Origin: Liolophura sinensis
Lineage: Eukaryota > Mollusca > Polyplacophora > Chitonida > Chitonidae
NCBI RefSeq assembly: GCF_032854445.1
Contig: NC_088295.1
Location: 36,178,510-36,242,509, forward strand
DNA length: 64,000 bases
Direction of reading: 5' to 3'
The notes beneath the pieces are model-generated. The model ran no database searches. It saw only the letters and a list, made by a program, of their open reading frames with translations, and had not been told where the DNA came from. Made by a program: the position numbers and the translations under genes. Of the stretch, positions 1 through 15,100 are shown piece after piece (the first letter of the stretch is position 1; each line of letters opens with the position of its first letter).

Positions 1-833
1 TTGGCCTCTATAAGTGCACATCTGTGGGCGAAATTTTAGGTTATTTAGAGAACATGGCTAGTTGACATAATTTACTGAGTGGGCAGGATCATGGTTCCAT
101 TGTCATAAAACTTCACACTGTTTCTTTGTAAATTTACACTGATGTCATTCTACAAGCAAGTCAAGAAGTGCACAAATGCACCTACAATGGCAAAGAGACA
201 TGCAATGCTACCTGTTCTAATAGTTATGGTACAACCATATAATATTGTTTTTGCAGAATGTGTCTATTTCTTATACTTATTTGAGTACATTATTATTTAT
301 GTAAACTATTTCATATACGGTAGCCTAGATATCTGCTGGGATATATTTGTATCAAAGTCTGTTTCAGTTAGTGAAAGGGAGAAATGGGACATAAAGCCCA
401 AAATATAAATCAAACAAGTAATCATAAGCTGGTGTTTAACTCAATCTCACCAGGCTATAAGTTAACACTGAGAACTAATAAGTTAAGAATCCATATCTTC
501 TTTGCATAATAATGTTCTGAATAAAGGATGTGATGCATGCCTAATAAAGTTATTTCAGTGTAAATTTATTGCTTACACCCAAACATATGCATATAATCTG
601 AATTATGATATTTTATTATATTATGATAATTATAAACAAATACATGTATGATCAAAATCCACGTTGAACATAATTATTAGCTGAAAAGATCAAACGCTAG
701 TGCAAATACATTTATTAAACATGTCTTACATCCTCAGTGAAAACATTCTGAACTTAGGTAATTTTTTGTTTTCCTCATCAACACTGATGACAGATAAACC
801 TATACATCAAATTTATTTCATATGAATAATGTT

Positions 834-1198
834 TTATTTATTTATTCGATTGGTGTTTTACGCCAACTCAGACGAAACCCACGATCATCCGCAGCTTGCT
901 GGCAGACTCTCCAGTGTACGGCCGGAGTGGAGGCCAGCATGAGCTGGACTTGACTCACCAAGACCGCATTGGTGGGAGGCTCTTGGGGCATTACGCGATT
1001 GCTATTTTATTCCAAAGTCAAGAATATTTTGCTTAATTGACGACAAGGTGCATTATGGTGGGAACATGTGCAAGTTGCAAGACTTTTCCACATACAACCG
1101 AAAAGCCAACCGGCATGAGCTGGATTTAAATTCACAGCATTCACATTCGTGAGAGGCTCGAGTCATTTGCTGCTCTAGTGTGCTAACCATTTGGCCCA
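834..1198 (-). mobile_element. tRNA-derived SINE, two partial copies
   Basis: Two adjoining minus-oriented pieces of the window's common SINE are seen. The first (about 834-1005) starts with the reverse of the A-rich tail and the AAACACCAAT word, then the body with GAGCTGGACTTGA, the reverse of the B-box region. The second (about 1015-1198) repeats the body and is more diverged. The full-length reference copy in this window is at 24507-24757. Confidence 0.75.
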
Positions 1199-4100
1199 TG
1201 GAACTTAACAGAGCAACAAACAATAGTACAATTATTATAGAGGGATGATGATTTCAGTTTATTCTGGATCAGCATCATGAAATAGTACATTCTGAATAAC
1301 AGGTCTCACAGGCAGACATAGAAAGATAGAATACAATTGGCATACAATTGAACCAAACCTGTGAATAAAGCATGATGTGAGCATGTTTACAAGTGATAAA
1401 GCAATTGCATGGAACCTAAAGCTGTACAATGCAAGGACAAAATATCACCAGCAAGGTATATAAGCTAATTGAAAATACTGGGTACGACCAACCTTCCTCA
1501 ATGTAGCCAGGCACAAATATTCTCCTACATGTAAAGATTTGCATAAGAATACCCATGTTGAATGGGTAGCATAAATATTAAAATACATACACATAAGAAA
1601 TTTGTTGCAAACAAAATTATAGACCGAGTTATTAGCAAATGATTTCAAAAGGTCAGCAGGAAGGGAGACAGCTACATGTAGGATAAAGAGGACATAACCA
1701 GAACAGAGAAAATTACATTATGCTCGGAGGGCAAGCCAAATACAGGGATGTCCCGAAAAAACTATTAGGTAGTTGGTTTAGCAATGGCCATGAACCCAAG
1801 ATAAACGTCAGTTACTGCTGGGACACCCTGTGTTCAGGTTGGCTCGCTGGAAGCAAAGCGAAATAGAACTAAGAGTGAATTATTGATAATTATTTGTGAC
1901 TAACTGTATTATTTAAATTGCTTTTAAAAAATATCCTGAAATATACATATTTTTAGTACAATTCCCGAATGTATCCAAACAACACAACATTTTGCAGCTC
2001 ACCCTTACCACGATAAACAAAAATCAAGTTGTTCTCATGTGTGTTTTTGCCCTCCTTGCCTAGAGGGATTGCTTGAGACAGTCACATTGCTCTAAACAAT
2101 TGTACATTATGACATCATTTAATCCAAAGTAACGATGCAGTAGCTTGGTACCTTACAATTGACTTAATAAAGTCTAGACTTCTTTCATTTCTAAAGGTTG
2201 ATCCTTTGAAGTTTTGGCACAAAGAAAGCAGTAGAAGACCTAGCTCTAAAGGAAGAAAGCAGCTTAGAAAGCAGTAAGAGAGCTAGCTCTAAAGGAAGAA
2301 AGCAGCAAAGAAAGTAGTGAGAGAAATAGCTCTAAAGAAGGAAAATCTTGAGAAAGGTTTATGAAATGTAGAGCTATTTTTATTTGGCAGCATTAAAGAA
2401 TTTACATTAATTGGCATAGAACTTTTACACACAGGTAAAAATATTTCACATTTGCACAAGTGAGGCCCCCTGACCTAACATAACCGCGACGAACAAGACT
2501 AAACAGGTAATGGTCACAGATTCTATTACATCATTATGCTGGGTTACAGAGTTTAAGGGTAATGGATATCCAATGATCATCATGATCCAATGAGTAATGA
2601 AATCAAAATCTGTTTGTGGCCGTCTGATCATGTAAACATTTACATGCAATCAAATAAAACTGGGACATCAAACATCATCGCACGGGCACATTCATTATCT
2701 ACCTACACTGCTATGTGCATTAAATACAAGAAGACAATGTTTTATGTGCATGTGGTAATCATGTAAGTTTATTTAAAAGTTAAAAATCTGTGCACAGGAA
2801 ATATCCACAATACAAATACATAAGAGTTTTATCCCTCAGGGTGACATATGCAACATAAATTTAAACTCCACCATGGGACAAATTAATCAACTTTTACATT
2901 TTTAACCCAATCATTAATTACACACCCACAAGAAAATTGCGCAGCTTTCAAGCTATAGATGATATTCTAGTCACAGCACACCAACAAACTCTTTGAAGAA
3001 ATTTCATTTCTAGATTTCTGACTACATTACATAAATACTAACTTATACAACAAGATTAACACCAAACTCTGGGCTACATGCACATGAGCTTAGAACATTT
3101 CTGCATTAGGAGAGTTGGCACACACCCAAGTCTGACCAGTCATTCTCCCAAAACATGGCAGCCTACCTGCAGTTCACTCATGCACACTGTTCAAAAATCT
3201 CAAAGAGCAGGGTTCACTGTACTAGGAAAAACCTGTCCTGGATTGCATTATCATGAAATACCTATAAACTTAAGTCTGAGAATTTTGTTACATTAATGTA
3301 AGTCTTCACATGTTTCAATGAGACACATGGCCTTGTACTGACTGTAGCATGAATGCTGAACTGACAGGAAGAGAAGTAATACTTCTACATCGCAAGTAAT
3401 GTCTTATAATGCAACTAACAGGAAAAAATTCTCTACTCGTGACTTTCTCTTTTTGTTTCTTGTTGGAATTATATAAAAGGAACATGAAAGGAGGGTCTAG
3501 GAAGGAAACCATTTATGGTACCACCATGTAGTTACATGTGTTCTTGCCCACTTCTCAACAGAATTTCAAACTCGATTAACCACCTGCAAGCCCCATCCAT
3601 AGAAAAAAATGTATATATAAAAATAAAAAATAATAATAACCCAGCACTTTAATTTTACTAATCATGTGTAACATTATCACCAATGATTGATTTCAGAAAG
3701 TGTACAATAAAGCTGAGTGCAGACAGTTCCTCTCATTAGCTTTGAAATGAATAAATTACAAAGAGATTTTTCAATTCAGCTGACGTGGCTTAAAATAAAA
3801 GTTGGCTCGGCACTTTGGACTGTCTTAATGAAGGCATTCTTAACTAGTGCTTCCCATGATGGAAGAGTTCTAGAAGTAGTAGAAACTGATGCCTAAGTAA
3901 CATACTGTTACAAAAGTAAATATTTGTCTACATGAAGGTTACTGTGGCTTGTTTCCTGAATTAATATGCATTTAATACAAGTTCATTAGGTTCTGGTATA
4001 AATAAAGTCATAATACAGCTTGTGTGGAGAGGATAACACCTTTTAACTATCCAACCATGCCCCAATGTGAAAGATTTAAATTACACTGAATAAGTTTGTT

Positions 4101-4846
4101 CAAACTTGCACTGCGACAAGAATTTAACAACTTTAACATCCACATCGTCATTTCAACATGCGTATATGTAATATCTCTTAAAAGAATCAACCATAGCCAA
4201 ATTGTTCTTTTCAGGTTAAAACTGTAGAGGCTGAGCAAACCAAGCTGAGAAAACAGCACGATGTCAAAGTAACAATATACACAAACCAGATTGGTTTATG
4301 CCAAACACCTGAAGCATGAAGTTAGAGTTTTCCACAGTACTTTCCACAATATGAAGAGGCTGTTTATGACTGACATATCAGTACACAGTAAACCTTAGCT
4401 TAGCTATAGTCTGGTCTAAGATTTTTAAAGAGGACTTGCACACCGACTATGAATTGTGTGTTTATCAATACAATTATCTATTCTCTTCCCTTTGGAAATT
4501 ATGAATTCCATGGAACTTCATTGTATAAAATGACCAACAAAATATCAACTATTCAACACCAAGGTCTCTGGACGTGTTCCCATCCATATCAGTAACAAAT
4601 GGTTTCCCAAACAAAACACTATTAAATGTACATAACATAACCAACTGCTATATACATCTAACATCTATGCAGACGTCATAAAATGATTATGAATGGTTTT
4701 CCATGCAGTTAATGATAACTGAGGAGCCAAAGGTAAATAGATTATACATGCCAGGGGTTGACTTCTCTGTCATTCAATAACAGATGGTAATATAACATCA
4801 AAACATAACTGCAAGACAGTTTCATACCTGAAAAGACAGTTTCCAC

Positions 4847-4880
4847 TATATATATATATATATATAGATATAGATATATA
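4847..4880. repeat. TA/GATA microsatellite
   Basis: A run of TA dinucleotides passes into TAGATA repeats. It is a simple repeat with no gene attached. Confidence 0.9.
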
Positions 4881-5312
4881 CATGTTATACACAGAATTAC
4901 AATTGCTATCTGATACATATTTGTACACTTAAAAGTTTAAAAAAGAAAACAATGTTGGATGTGGCATAACAGTGGTGGTAACTCAAAGGGCTGGCAGGAT
5001 GTTGTGGAAAAGACATGTCAACGTGATGACGATGATGATGGTGAGGTGAATGAATTCAAATAGCCAATGTATATTGTCTGATGCACAGATTCATAAGGCG
5101 CTGCATTGATAACCACACATCTGCTGGGTATACGATGAGAACAGAAAGCCAGGAGGCTGGAGTGTACAGTAATCAGTAGTCACTGAGCCCCACTGGTCAG
5201 TGGAGTAGTCAGTATTCTCAAAGGGAATTAACCAGCCGCCCAGAGCTGTGGAGTGGACACATCTCTGTCAGCCAATAGTACACCCACCCTAAAGGGGATA
5301 TCCTCAACCTCT

Positions 5313-6111
5313 CCTGAAATGCACACATTATAATATAAAATTGCATAAATTATGAGTGTTGATAAAAATTAAAAATTAAACCAAAAAAATAAGTGAATGT
5401 CCAAGAAGCATGACAAGCTAAACAACAGAATGTTAACAGTAAACAACGCAGTACTTTAATTAATTCCTCGTAAACTAATTCAATGTATTTTATGCCTGTA
5501 ATCCTGAACTGCTAATCATTGTCCAGTCTGTAGACTTTAGTTTTAAGATCGTGACTGTATATGAGCATGGGTGTTTATGCTAGGGGCTTGAGAAAGGTTG
5601 ATCCTGTGGTAAGCAAACCTACTTGTGAATTAAATCATTATTGCCATTATTATTACTAGTTTGTCCACATTTAACTAGACTTTCAAAGTACCACTAACCA
5701 TAATTCAATTTAACATAGGAAAAATTTGAAAAAGACTTAATAATTGTAAACCCAACAAATTCTGCAAATGTACATCCCATGCCAAATATGCAAAACTTAT
5801 GCCTGAAGGAAGCGAGTTTAACTTGATCTAAGGGTCCGCGTAGTCAATATGTACACAAAATTGTTATCAAAGAGAAAGCTTGAGGGGGAAAATTTATCAT
5901 AAATTACTTAGTGGCTTTTAGTGACATATATACATGAGATATATGCCTTAATACATGAGACAGTAAGAAATGATCTAATCAAGTTTTTATCCAGGTTATT
6001 ATATTCCAGACATTTAAGTACTATGTTGTAGACAAGTAAGACCATATTGTGTTAAATAAAATTAACGTTTTTCACAAAGATTTTACAAGAAAGGTTAAAT
6101 CAATGCTTACG
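5313..6111 (-). other. Possible LIN54 3' UTR or alternative last exon
   Basis: A good 3' splice site (minus strand, TTTCAG) would start an exon at 5313. A GTAAGC donor lies at 6110-6109, immediately after the LIN54 stop codon. The sequence starting at 5313 is open for about 30 codons in two frames. It could be a spliced 3' UTR exon or the coding end of an alternative isoform. The sequence cannot settle which. Confidence 0.35.
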
Positions 6112-9100
6112 TTATCCATCACCACCTCCATGCCGTTTAAGAATTCTTGAACCTGCTTTTGTCTTCCCTTGTCTGTTATAAACTTCTGGTATAATAGGTG
6201 TATCTGGAAATGACAACACTCATTGTATGATCTAATCATGAAATCATTCCTTATAGACCAGGCAACAAGTATCCAACTCCAAGGAATTTACTGTGTCAAA
6301 CCACTGGTTCTCATCACAAGCTCACTAGTAACAGCTTTCTAGGATTCCACAAGCCTTCACCTGCACCAATGAACACCTGCTGTGGTTTGCGGATGAGGTG
6401 ATCAGCAAACTGAAACCAGCCCACCATTGTTTCACAGCCACATCTATGGCAAACCATTGAGGTAAGTGGCATGATATTAGGCGTGACACACAAAATGTAG
6501 GAGTTCCACATTCAACAATTACTGATCACAACCATAAATAACAAGATAAAACTTTTAATGCTGCATTGGAAAATGACCATTACCTATTTTCAGTCTAGGC
6601 CTTTTTGTCAACAATGTAATACCTGCATAATTACATTATATAATGATATAATAAGTCAAACTTCTTTAAAACTGTTGGCCTCCAGCAACATTTCCTTTTA
6701 AGTTAATACACCAAATTTAACACATTATTATAATCCTGAAATAACATACATTCTCAATGTAAGTCATGTGATTTTACAACTTTTCCACCAATGTTTAATC
6801 AAATGTACACAATTTACCTTTAGTTTTATTAGCAGAATCTATAATTTGCATCAAACATCGGCCAAACTCCTCAATGACCATACGTTCCTGAACAACTTCG
6901 GGCATTTTTAATCTGTCCGCTTCTTCTAGCTGAGCCAGTAAACAAGCACAAGTTGCTTCAGCCACATCAGTCGTCACAAAGGTGTATGGAAGTCTACAAT
7001 AAAACCCACAAATCTTACCACATTTTTGAAGTATGATATGGATATCATGATTAAATATGAAAAAAAAAATTTTTTTTATCACATTTGGAATTGCTATTTC
7101 ACTCATACGTCTATCTGGCAGCCTAACTGATGGATGATGAAGCCCTGTTCTTACATACTGTCAAGTTCAGGTACTGCAACTTTTGAGGAGAAACGTGTCA
7201 AACACAAAAGCTGAATTCAGAATTTTTGTTCTGAAATACAGTCAAACCTATATTTACTGGCACTTGTGTCTAGCATCTGTCCTAAGCCGTTACTCTCTGC
7301 CGCAACCAAACAATGTTCCATGGTAAATGACCTGTAATATACGGACACCTGTCCAACACAGGCAGCGGCCAAGATTTTCCGAAGTGATGACGATCGAACA
7401 TTTGAAAATTTCAAAATGGCGGCCACAAACTTCAGCAGCTATGATAGTGTTTCAAAATTTGCAATGCTGTAACCTGCCACTTTGTCTTGACCAGTGAAGC
7501 TTGTGGTTTACTGGTCAGTGGCTATCAAACCTATTTGTTTTAATGCCCAGCTGGTTATTGTCAGGACACCCAGGCAGTGGGATTAGCTCCATGTAGAGGT
7601 CGTCTGAGCTGTAAAAGCCATAAAGTCACAATGGGCACACCAGGATATAATCTGACCTCCTGTGGTTCCGTAAATGAATGGTTTGTTTGACACGGCATCT
7701 GGCTTGCTGGCCATTATCATTGTAGTCACCTTTTGTTATGTCTTCCTTTTGGTTTGCTAAAATATGACCTTTCACAAACACATTTTGAACTTCCCGGATT
7801 AATATACATGTATGCTATTCTTGTTGTTTCACTGGTAATGGTAAACCGTACAGCTCATTAGTCTAGCTGCGATTCACACTCCATCAGTTTATTGGAATTT
7901 TCGTTATCCACGTTGGTCCAACTGGTGCAAGACCATGAAAATGTTGGGTGGAAAAGTGCTTAAGATTAGGTTATATTCAGAAACATAAGATATGTGTTGG
8001 CTCGGTCTTTTACCCAGCCTGCGTTATGTGGCCACCTGCCCTGAGCGGCCACTTATTTCATCTTCCTTTTCTGGCCACATACCACAGGTTTGACTCAACA
8101 ATATAATTTGGTGTCGAAAATGAAAATCTCAGTGGGACAGGAGTGTTTTACCTTTCTCCAGATGATGACGTAGGGGGCCGTGAGGGCACATCTGATATCT
8201 GGGAAGAGAGTTTGGTTTTGGCTGCAGCTTGTTGCTGAACACAGACCTCTGCTACATCTGCCAGATCCATCAGCCTCTTCAGCTCAGGCCTCTCCTCAAA
8301 GTTCTTACAACCAACACACTTACATGTGCTAGAGCACATTATCTTGGCCTGCAAAGAATTAACAATGAAAATAAATTAAAATTTTACAATGTATTGTTCT
8401 TGATAAACAGTTTTCACCCAAGAGGAGCACATCTAGTGGGAGCGGTTGGTGTTGTTCTTTATCGTGGCTTGTGAACATCACATACGTCAGTTTTCATGGT
8501 TTGTCTTATTCTTTATGTGTGAATTCTTATGTGCAAACCCAAAAGATTTTTGGTAACATTCTTATGCATTATTTTACACTTTGGCACATCAAATATATGC
8601 TTGACACAAATCTTAAACATGTAAAAGGCCAAATTTCAAACAACCACAAGACCTTTTTATATCCTTCATGTATGTACAAGTAGATGTCGTTTAACAATGA
8701 TATTTTATTGCAATCAAATCAAGTTATAATTTCTTATAAATGAATATAAATCAAAGTTCAAAAATCTCTTCTAGCAGCTCCTATTGTATCAGACATTTTC
8801 AAACAGACCAATGAAAATTATGACGCTCAATATGCATTTTGTCCAATTTTGCCCAAGTTTGGGTTACATCCCAAACAAACTACCACTGGATATATAATTT
8901 TTTTCACTTAGCTGGCATTCCAAAGGACAATTATGATTTTGTGTCCTGTAACTACAATTCTTCTGAACTTAAATTAAAATTATGAAAATAAAGGACATGG
9001 TACCAGGCTGACTTAGATTTCACCATGAATTAATACTCTATGCAAACTGTATTTTCTCACCTCATAACACTCACAGTAGTTCTTTAGACAACCAGACCTT

Positions 9101-12100
9101 TTACAGTTACAACCTTTGTTGTGTCTCCTGTCTCCATCTCCCACTCGTCCTTTTCCTGTGTTAATAACCACATCAGCTAAGTTGCACTACACACACCACT
9201 AAAGACATAATTTAGTGTTCTTGAAACATTTTATAATTTTTTTATCCATCATACATAAAAATCTGTTGGATGAAAAACACACACACAGAGAAGAAATCAA
9301 ATCTTGTATGGTCTACAGTTTACAGCTAATTATATCAATTTGATTTATTTATTTGATTGGTGTTTTTACTCAAGATCTTCCCACTTAAGCTGCAGAGGAT
9401 GCCAGCATGACTCTCACCAACAGCATTGCTGAACAGCAAAATATTTCCAGGCTATAACATCAGGACTGAAGGTGAAGCTTTCCCCACTTACAACACTTTC
9501 CCCAGCTTATCTGGGTAGAATATGCACACATGAAGCTTCTCTATCTATAAACATACCTATCTTTGGGTGGAAAGCCATTGGGTTTCTGTCCAAACAAGCT
9601 TTAATTGCCCTTGATCGGCCCTCTTCATGTTCCAAGTTATTAGCACAGTTGGTGCAGTTACAATTATGGCAAAACTCTCCATTTGCAAAACAGTCACAAT
9701 ATCTGCAAAAATATTACCGTATCTGAAGTATTAACTGCACAAACCAAGTCATGTTTATAATATGTAGAAATGGCAGTGGCTGTTACATGTAGTTACCTTC
9801 CACATGAGGAAAGACCCATATTATACAGTTACGTTTTTATAACTTTAAGGCTTTACACTTGTTGATACATCTTTTTCTAAATACATTTAAGATTTCTTTC
9901 ATCTAAATATTCCCCACTAAACTCCCACCCCTCAATATACATTGTGAAATCTCACTCCTAACTTTTCAATTGGCTAAGCAACTACTTACCCTTTAAACAG
10001 ACATCAATCTTTAAATTAAATCAGACATAAAAACTGAGAGATGTGACCAAGATATCATAATTGACTTTTGTTTTGATACACAGACAACAGCTGCAAATTA
10101 TCTTACAATTTTAAACACTGAGATTTTGTACAGTTGCAGGGTTTTCTTGGTCTTGCTCCTGTAGCTTCTATTGTGGTTCTGAAAGACAGAATATCAAAAA
10201 TATTACTCCTTAGCAAACAAAACACATATTCTTTTGCTCAAGAGTTTAAAATTTGAAGTGATTAAATGTTAAATTAAATCAATATGTGTTAAGAGTATAA
10301 TCCTTAAAATGACTGTTGCAATGACTTCATAGCCATTCCATCAAACAATTCTGAAGGTACGAATTAAGAGATTAAAAGAGAGACTCAGACTGCAAAGGCA
10401 CATTCTGTAACTGATCATTACATTCTCTTCAACAAATCAGATGACTAGCTGACAGATGATAAGCGTACCCGTTAGTGACATTCCTGGCCAGTGTTGAGGC
10501 TGTGATCATGGGGTCACTACTGGCTATAGGAACATAGTCAGTTCTTACAGCCACAGGTGGTGATGGGGGCCTTGTCTGTTGTTGCTGGGGTTTATTAATC
10601 TGCTGTCGCAACTACAATAAAAAACAGAGATGTACAGGCTTATTCACAGAACTCCCAAAAACAGCAACCTTGGACTTAAGGAATGAACAAATCTTGAAGT
10701 ATACCATTCGCAACTGTACCTTACCTGATTTACATATTGAGCAGGTACAAGAGCATAGCCCTGGACTCCTGGGATGTTCCCAGTTGAGGATATAATGGTT
10801 GTGCCTGGGGGAAGTTGTGAGAAGCCTGTGTTAGAAGCTGTAGTGACAGGGGCGACTGGTCGAATCTGGGTTACAGCCTGGGCAGGTGTGCTTACAGCAG
10901 GCCGGATAGCTACCTGGTTTGGAAAAGGCAAAATTATAATTTATTTGACCAGAGTACTAAAGAATATTTCACTTATGTCACAGCAGTCAGCATTACAGTG
11001 AGAAGAAACAGGGTGACACCCAAGGGGAAACCCACAACCATCTGCAGGTTGCTGATAGAGCTTCTCACACCATGCTGGAGACGAAGACAGCACATGGACT
11101 TGACTTCACAGCAAACACATTGGTCGGAGGCCTGCGCTGCCACCTCGCCCCCCCCCCCCCCCAAAAGGTGTACATTTCAAAGTATATGGTTACATGAAAG
11201 CCTACATATACTTTGACAAATACAGATACAAAATGAAGTTATATGATACATGTATTGTCTACCAATCTTATTTGTGTAATAAGCACATCATCTGCTAAAC
11301 ACTCATCAATATTTAATCCAACTACTGTCAAGTTTGTTTCAGTCACGTATCAAAATGTGAGGGTAACAGAATGGAACAGGTATCTTCAATAAAGATCTAC
11401 CCAACAAGAACCCAAACCTTGAGCATTAAGCAGTTTCACGGTGGTTATAGCTTCAGGTATACTCACTGGTTGTGTAGACTGAACAGGCACTGTGAGTCTG
11501 ACCTGCTGGGCTGCTGTGGCTGTACTACTGGACACAGTGGCTGGAGCTATGGGCTTTACCTGGACCATCTGACCACCAGCTGTCTTCAACACTAACAACA
11601 CAAAGGTTAAATAACATTTTACAAAGAAAAACATATCTACTGTTCAATTGGCTTACACAGCAACTTCATTTTGTATAGACAAATCACAGGGCTTCTTGGT
11701 ATAACTCACTTTGTGGCAAAGACTTGTATGGATGATGTTGTTGTTGTTAACATGATATGTTATCAGACATTCACAGCGAAAATGGAAACAGCCATGCAAG
11801 TCAGAGCCATGGCTGGTGTTCATAGATGGCTCAATGTTCTGTTTGTCAACTGTTTCAAGCTAACGGTATATCAAATGATATAAGCAAACGCATAGAGTAT
11901 AGAGGTTTCAGTGCATGTAAGAAATAAAGAAAATACAGTCAGAGCATGTAATGTGCTTGACCAGGCTGTCATCCCTTTTTCTATCATTGTTTTTCTTTTA
12001 CATTCCCTTTCCAATACTGTAATGGAAATTGTAAAATTGGTTTGGAATTTTATCTTGGTTAGGATGGTCTATTCATGTATATAATAGTTGTCTCATTTAC

Positions 12101-15100
12101 CAAGAATGTTAACCAAGGGAGATAAATGTAGGTACCAATAGAAATGTAACTTCAGCTTATGACTTAATCTTTCCACTTATTCTAATTTTTAAAACTAAAT
12201 GCTTTGGTCTACAATAGGTCAGTATAAAATCTGTTTTCTCCACTCACATTCACAGTGTTTACTCCAAGCTCTTGCTCATATGGCTGCATTTTATAGTGGT
12301 GCATCAAGAAATGTGAAATGTTTGAAATTTGGAACTTCGGCTAGGGATTTTTTTCGTTACAAAGGGTGGGAAGCGTTTATGGGAAAATGTAAGGGAAAAA
12401 TGTGACAGGTTGAAATTCTATTCACCTATCACCTGAGACAGGTTTTATTTTAAAACATTTCTAGCCCTGCACTTGATAGTCCTTGGTTGTAAGCATAGCT
12501 GAGGTGTATTATTTAATGGACCTTTCTCCAAACCCCCCAAAAGATATTCTTCTTACAATTCAACTTCAACAATCCCAGAGACTTTCAAAAGTAGATCATA
12601 GTCACTGCAATCTATTAGTTCCTCAACATAACTAGGAGCACTTACAGGAGGATAGATTTAGACAAAAGGTCTGATGAAATTAACTTAGGGAAGACAGGGG
12701 AAATTAGACAAAAACTGGAAAAGAGAAACAAGAGATGTGGAAGTCTGGCTAAATCTATGTTAATAGTTAGAATAAGTCAATATTGTCAATAGTTCAAAAG
12801 ATAGTGTTTACAAGGAAATGAATATACCAGAAAAAAAAAAAACATGAGGCCATCCTTAATAAGTTGTGTCTAGGGCTACTAGGAGGATAGGCTTATGCTG
12901 TCTGCTATGACAATACCATCAGAACATCTCTGCTAAGAGGGTATTAACCTGTAAGCAAACTCACATTTTACAGTAAAATGACAAATTTCTATTGAGATAT
13001 ATATGCCACGTAGTACATATTTATTAAGTCATGATCAACAAACGCTTGTGACCTTTCATATCTACTTGAAAAAAACTTTGTTGTGACAAGCTGTGCTACC
13101 TGTAGAAGAAGTACTTGTTTGTGTTGTTGGTGTCACCAATCGCACGTAATGAAATTTACTTCCTGGTACAGAAATCTGTTGCACTCCAGATGTTGAACTA
13201 GCTGGCAGGCCAAGCTGGCTTAAAGGTGTGGTCATACTTGTTGCAGCACTAATACCAATGGGTAATTTGTTAATTTGCTGAAAAGAAATCAATGTAAATA
13301 TGAGTTACAGCAATTAGATATCCACTACCTAGACATGCGTAATTGGCACTAAAACTAACACTTATACAAGTAAAAAAATGTGTGCAAAGTAAAAAGGGTA
13401 GACAATTCATTTACCTTCATTAATGCTGGCATACACTAACAAATATATAACAAAAGAGAAAAAAAAAATATGCAAGATGGCAGAAACAGAACCTGACTAC
13501 CTGTCAGATATTTTCATCCCCGTGACCTTAGCACTGGGTCAATTTCAGGTGGAGGAAAGTCAAATAAAACACAGGTACATAGTACAAATACTGCAGACAT
13601 AATCAGAAAATCTTACCTGGTTTGACTGTTTCAGGATGACCTTTGTCGGGGACATGGTAATTGTGGCTGGCTTCATGTTACCTGTTGAAGCTACCACCGT
13701 CGTTCCACTCATAGAATTGCTGGTTGCTGCATTTAGCGGGCGTGCTACAACCACGGATGACGCTGGAGCTATTACACCTCTTTGTGGTGACTTGGCCAAT
13801 GAAACAGGGATCATTGTTATTTTGGGAGGAGTCTTTGCAGGTGATATTGGAATTTTATTTACAATTTTAGTAGGGGTACCACCCAAATTTGTTAATATTT
13901 GCTTCCCAGCTGTTGACACAATGCCTTGTGACGAGATGGTTATTGTCTTTGTTGGGGTCATTGAGCCCTGGTTTGGCATATGTGGGATCACATTCATACC
14001 TGGTGCAAGGGATGTCACAGAAACACCCTGTGCCTGAAGGGAGCCAAGATGAATCGGAACAACTTGTGGCTGGTTTGAGCCTGGATTTTTAGTGATAATG
14101 ACCTTAGTAACCATCGGTGCTCCTGAAGTACTGTTCACCAGAGGCCTTTTGGTTCCTACGGTAGGGGTCTTACTGACATTCCCACCAGCCACATTCTGCA
14201 CTGTTATATGTTTCTGGGGAGATGGTGTTGCACTAACCACTCTTGGGACTGGGTTTGTAGTCCCCACCACCACTGCATTAGCCATGGGAACTGCTGAGCC
14301 TGTCCCAACATTGTCAGCTGAGAGGCTGGGGGCATCTTTGGTAGTGCCCCCTCCTCCAGCTGAACCCTGAATTTTATCCAACTCTGCCTGCAGTGCTTCA
14401 ATTACCTGAGCATCTTCGCTGACCAGCTGGCCACCCAAGTCCATAGAACTCACAGTGGTGTTGTTCGTGCTCACCACAGCACCAGCAGAAATAGTCTCAA
14501 CACAGGACACTGCAACGGTTGAGGCAGTTTTGGCTAAGACAATGCCATCAGTTTCATCAATACATTTATTTCCTATGCCTAAAACAAAAGACAAAATATG
14601 TTAAGTCAATATTTTGAATAACGCAATTATTTAATACACCATATGCATAAAAGAATTATTCTGATAAAACTCATGAGTGCAGTAGATGATATTACTTTGC
14701 TTCAGAAAAAATAACACATCATTTGATGCAGAGACACAGTTCTATGATCACCAGATCAAGGGTAAATGACACTCTACGATTTGGCTTACTGATAATATCG
14801 TGCATAGTTACCATACTTTAGAATATTTCACTTAGACCATGGCTGGCAGTTTAATGGGTAGACAGACGAGAGCAGTGTAAATTACCAATGTTTTCCATGT
14901 TGCTGGTAAACTTTCCCAAATGTGACATACCGTAATGTCATATTGGTAAATGGAGTAAATGGTCAAAACTGGTAAAGTCGTCTCAGTTCAGATCATTTGC
15001 CAGTGAAGTCCAGCATTCTAATTCATCTCTGGTTCGTTTATTTGCTTGCATCATCAGATGTGACAGGTAAATGGGGAAATACTCAAGTTTCCGCCATCCA

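Larger units (their letters stand above)
1..5312. other. Region without a recognisable coding gene
   Basis: No open frame here looks like a conserved protein and none has convincing exon borders. The sequence is AT-rich. It holds two partial SINE copies (about 834-1198), a TA microsatellite (4847-4880) and AT-rich unique sequence. Because LIN54 ends just downstream on the minus strand, part of 1240-5312 could be its 3' UTR. An AATAAA on the minus strand near 1258 would be a possible end. That is inference only. Confidence 0.5.

Noticed and set aside
13636-14370. Plus-strand open frames of 92-133 codons
   Set aside because: They are the antisense shadow of LIN54 exon 2, whose minus frame has clear homology.
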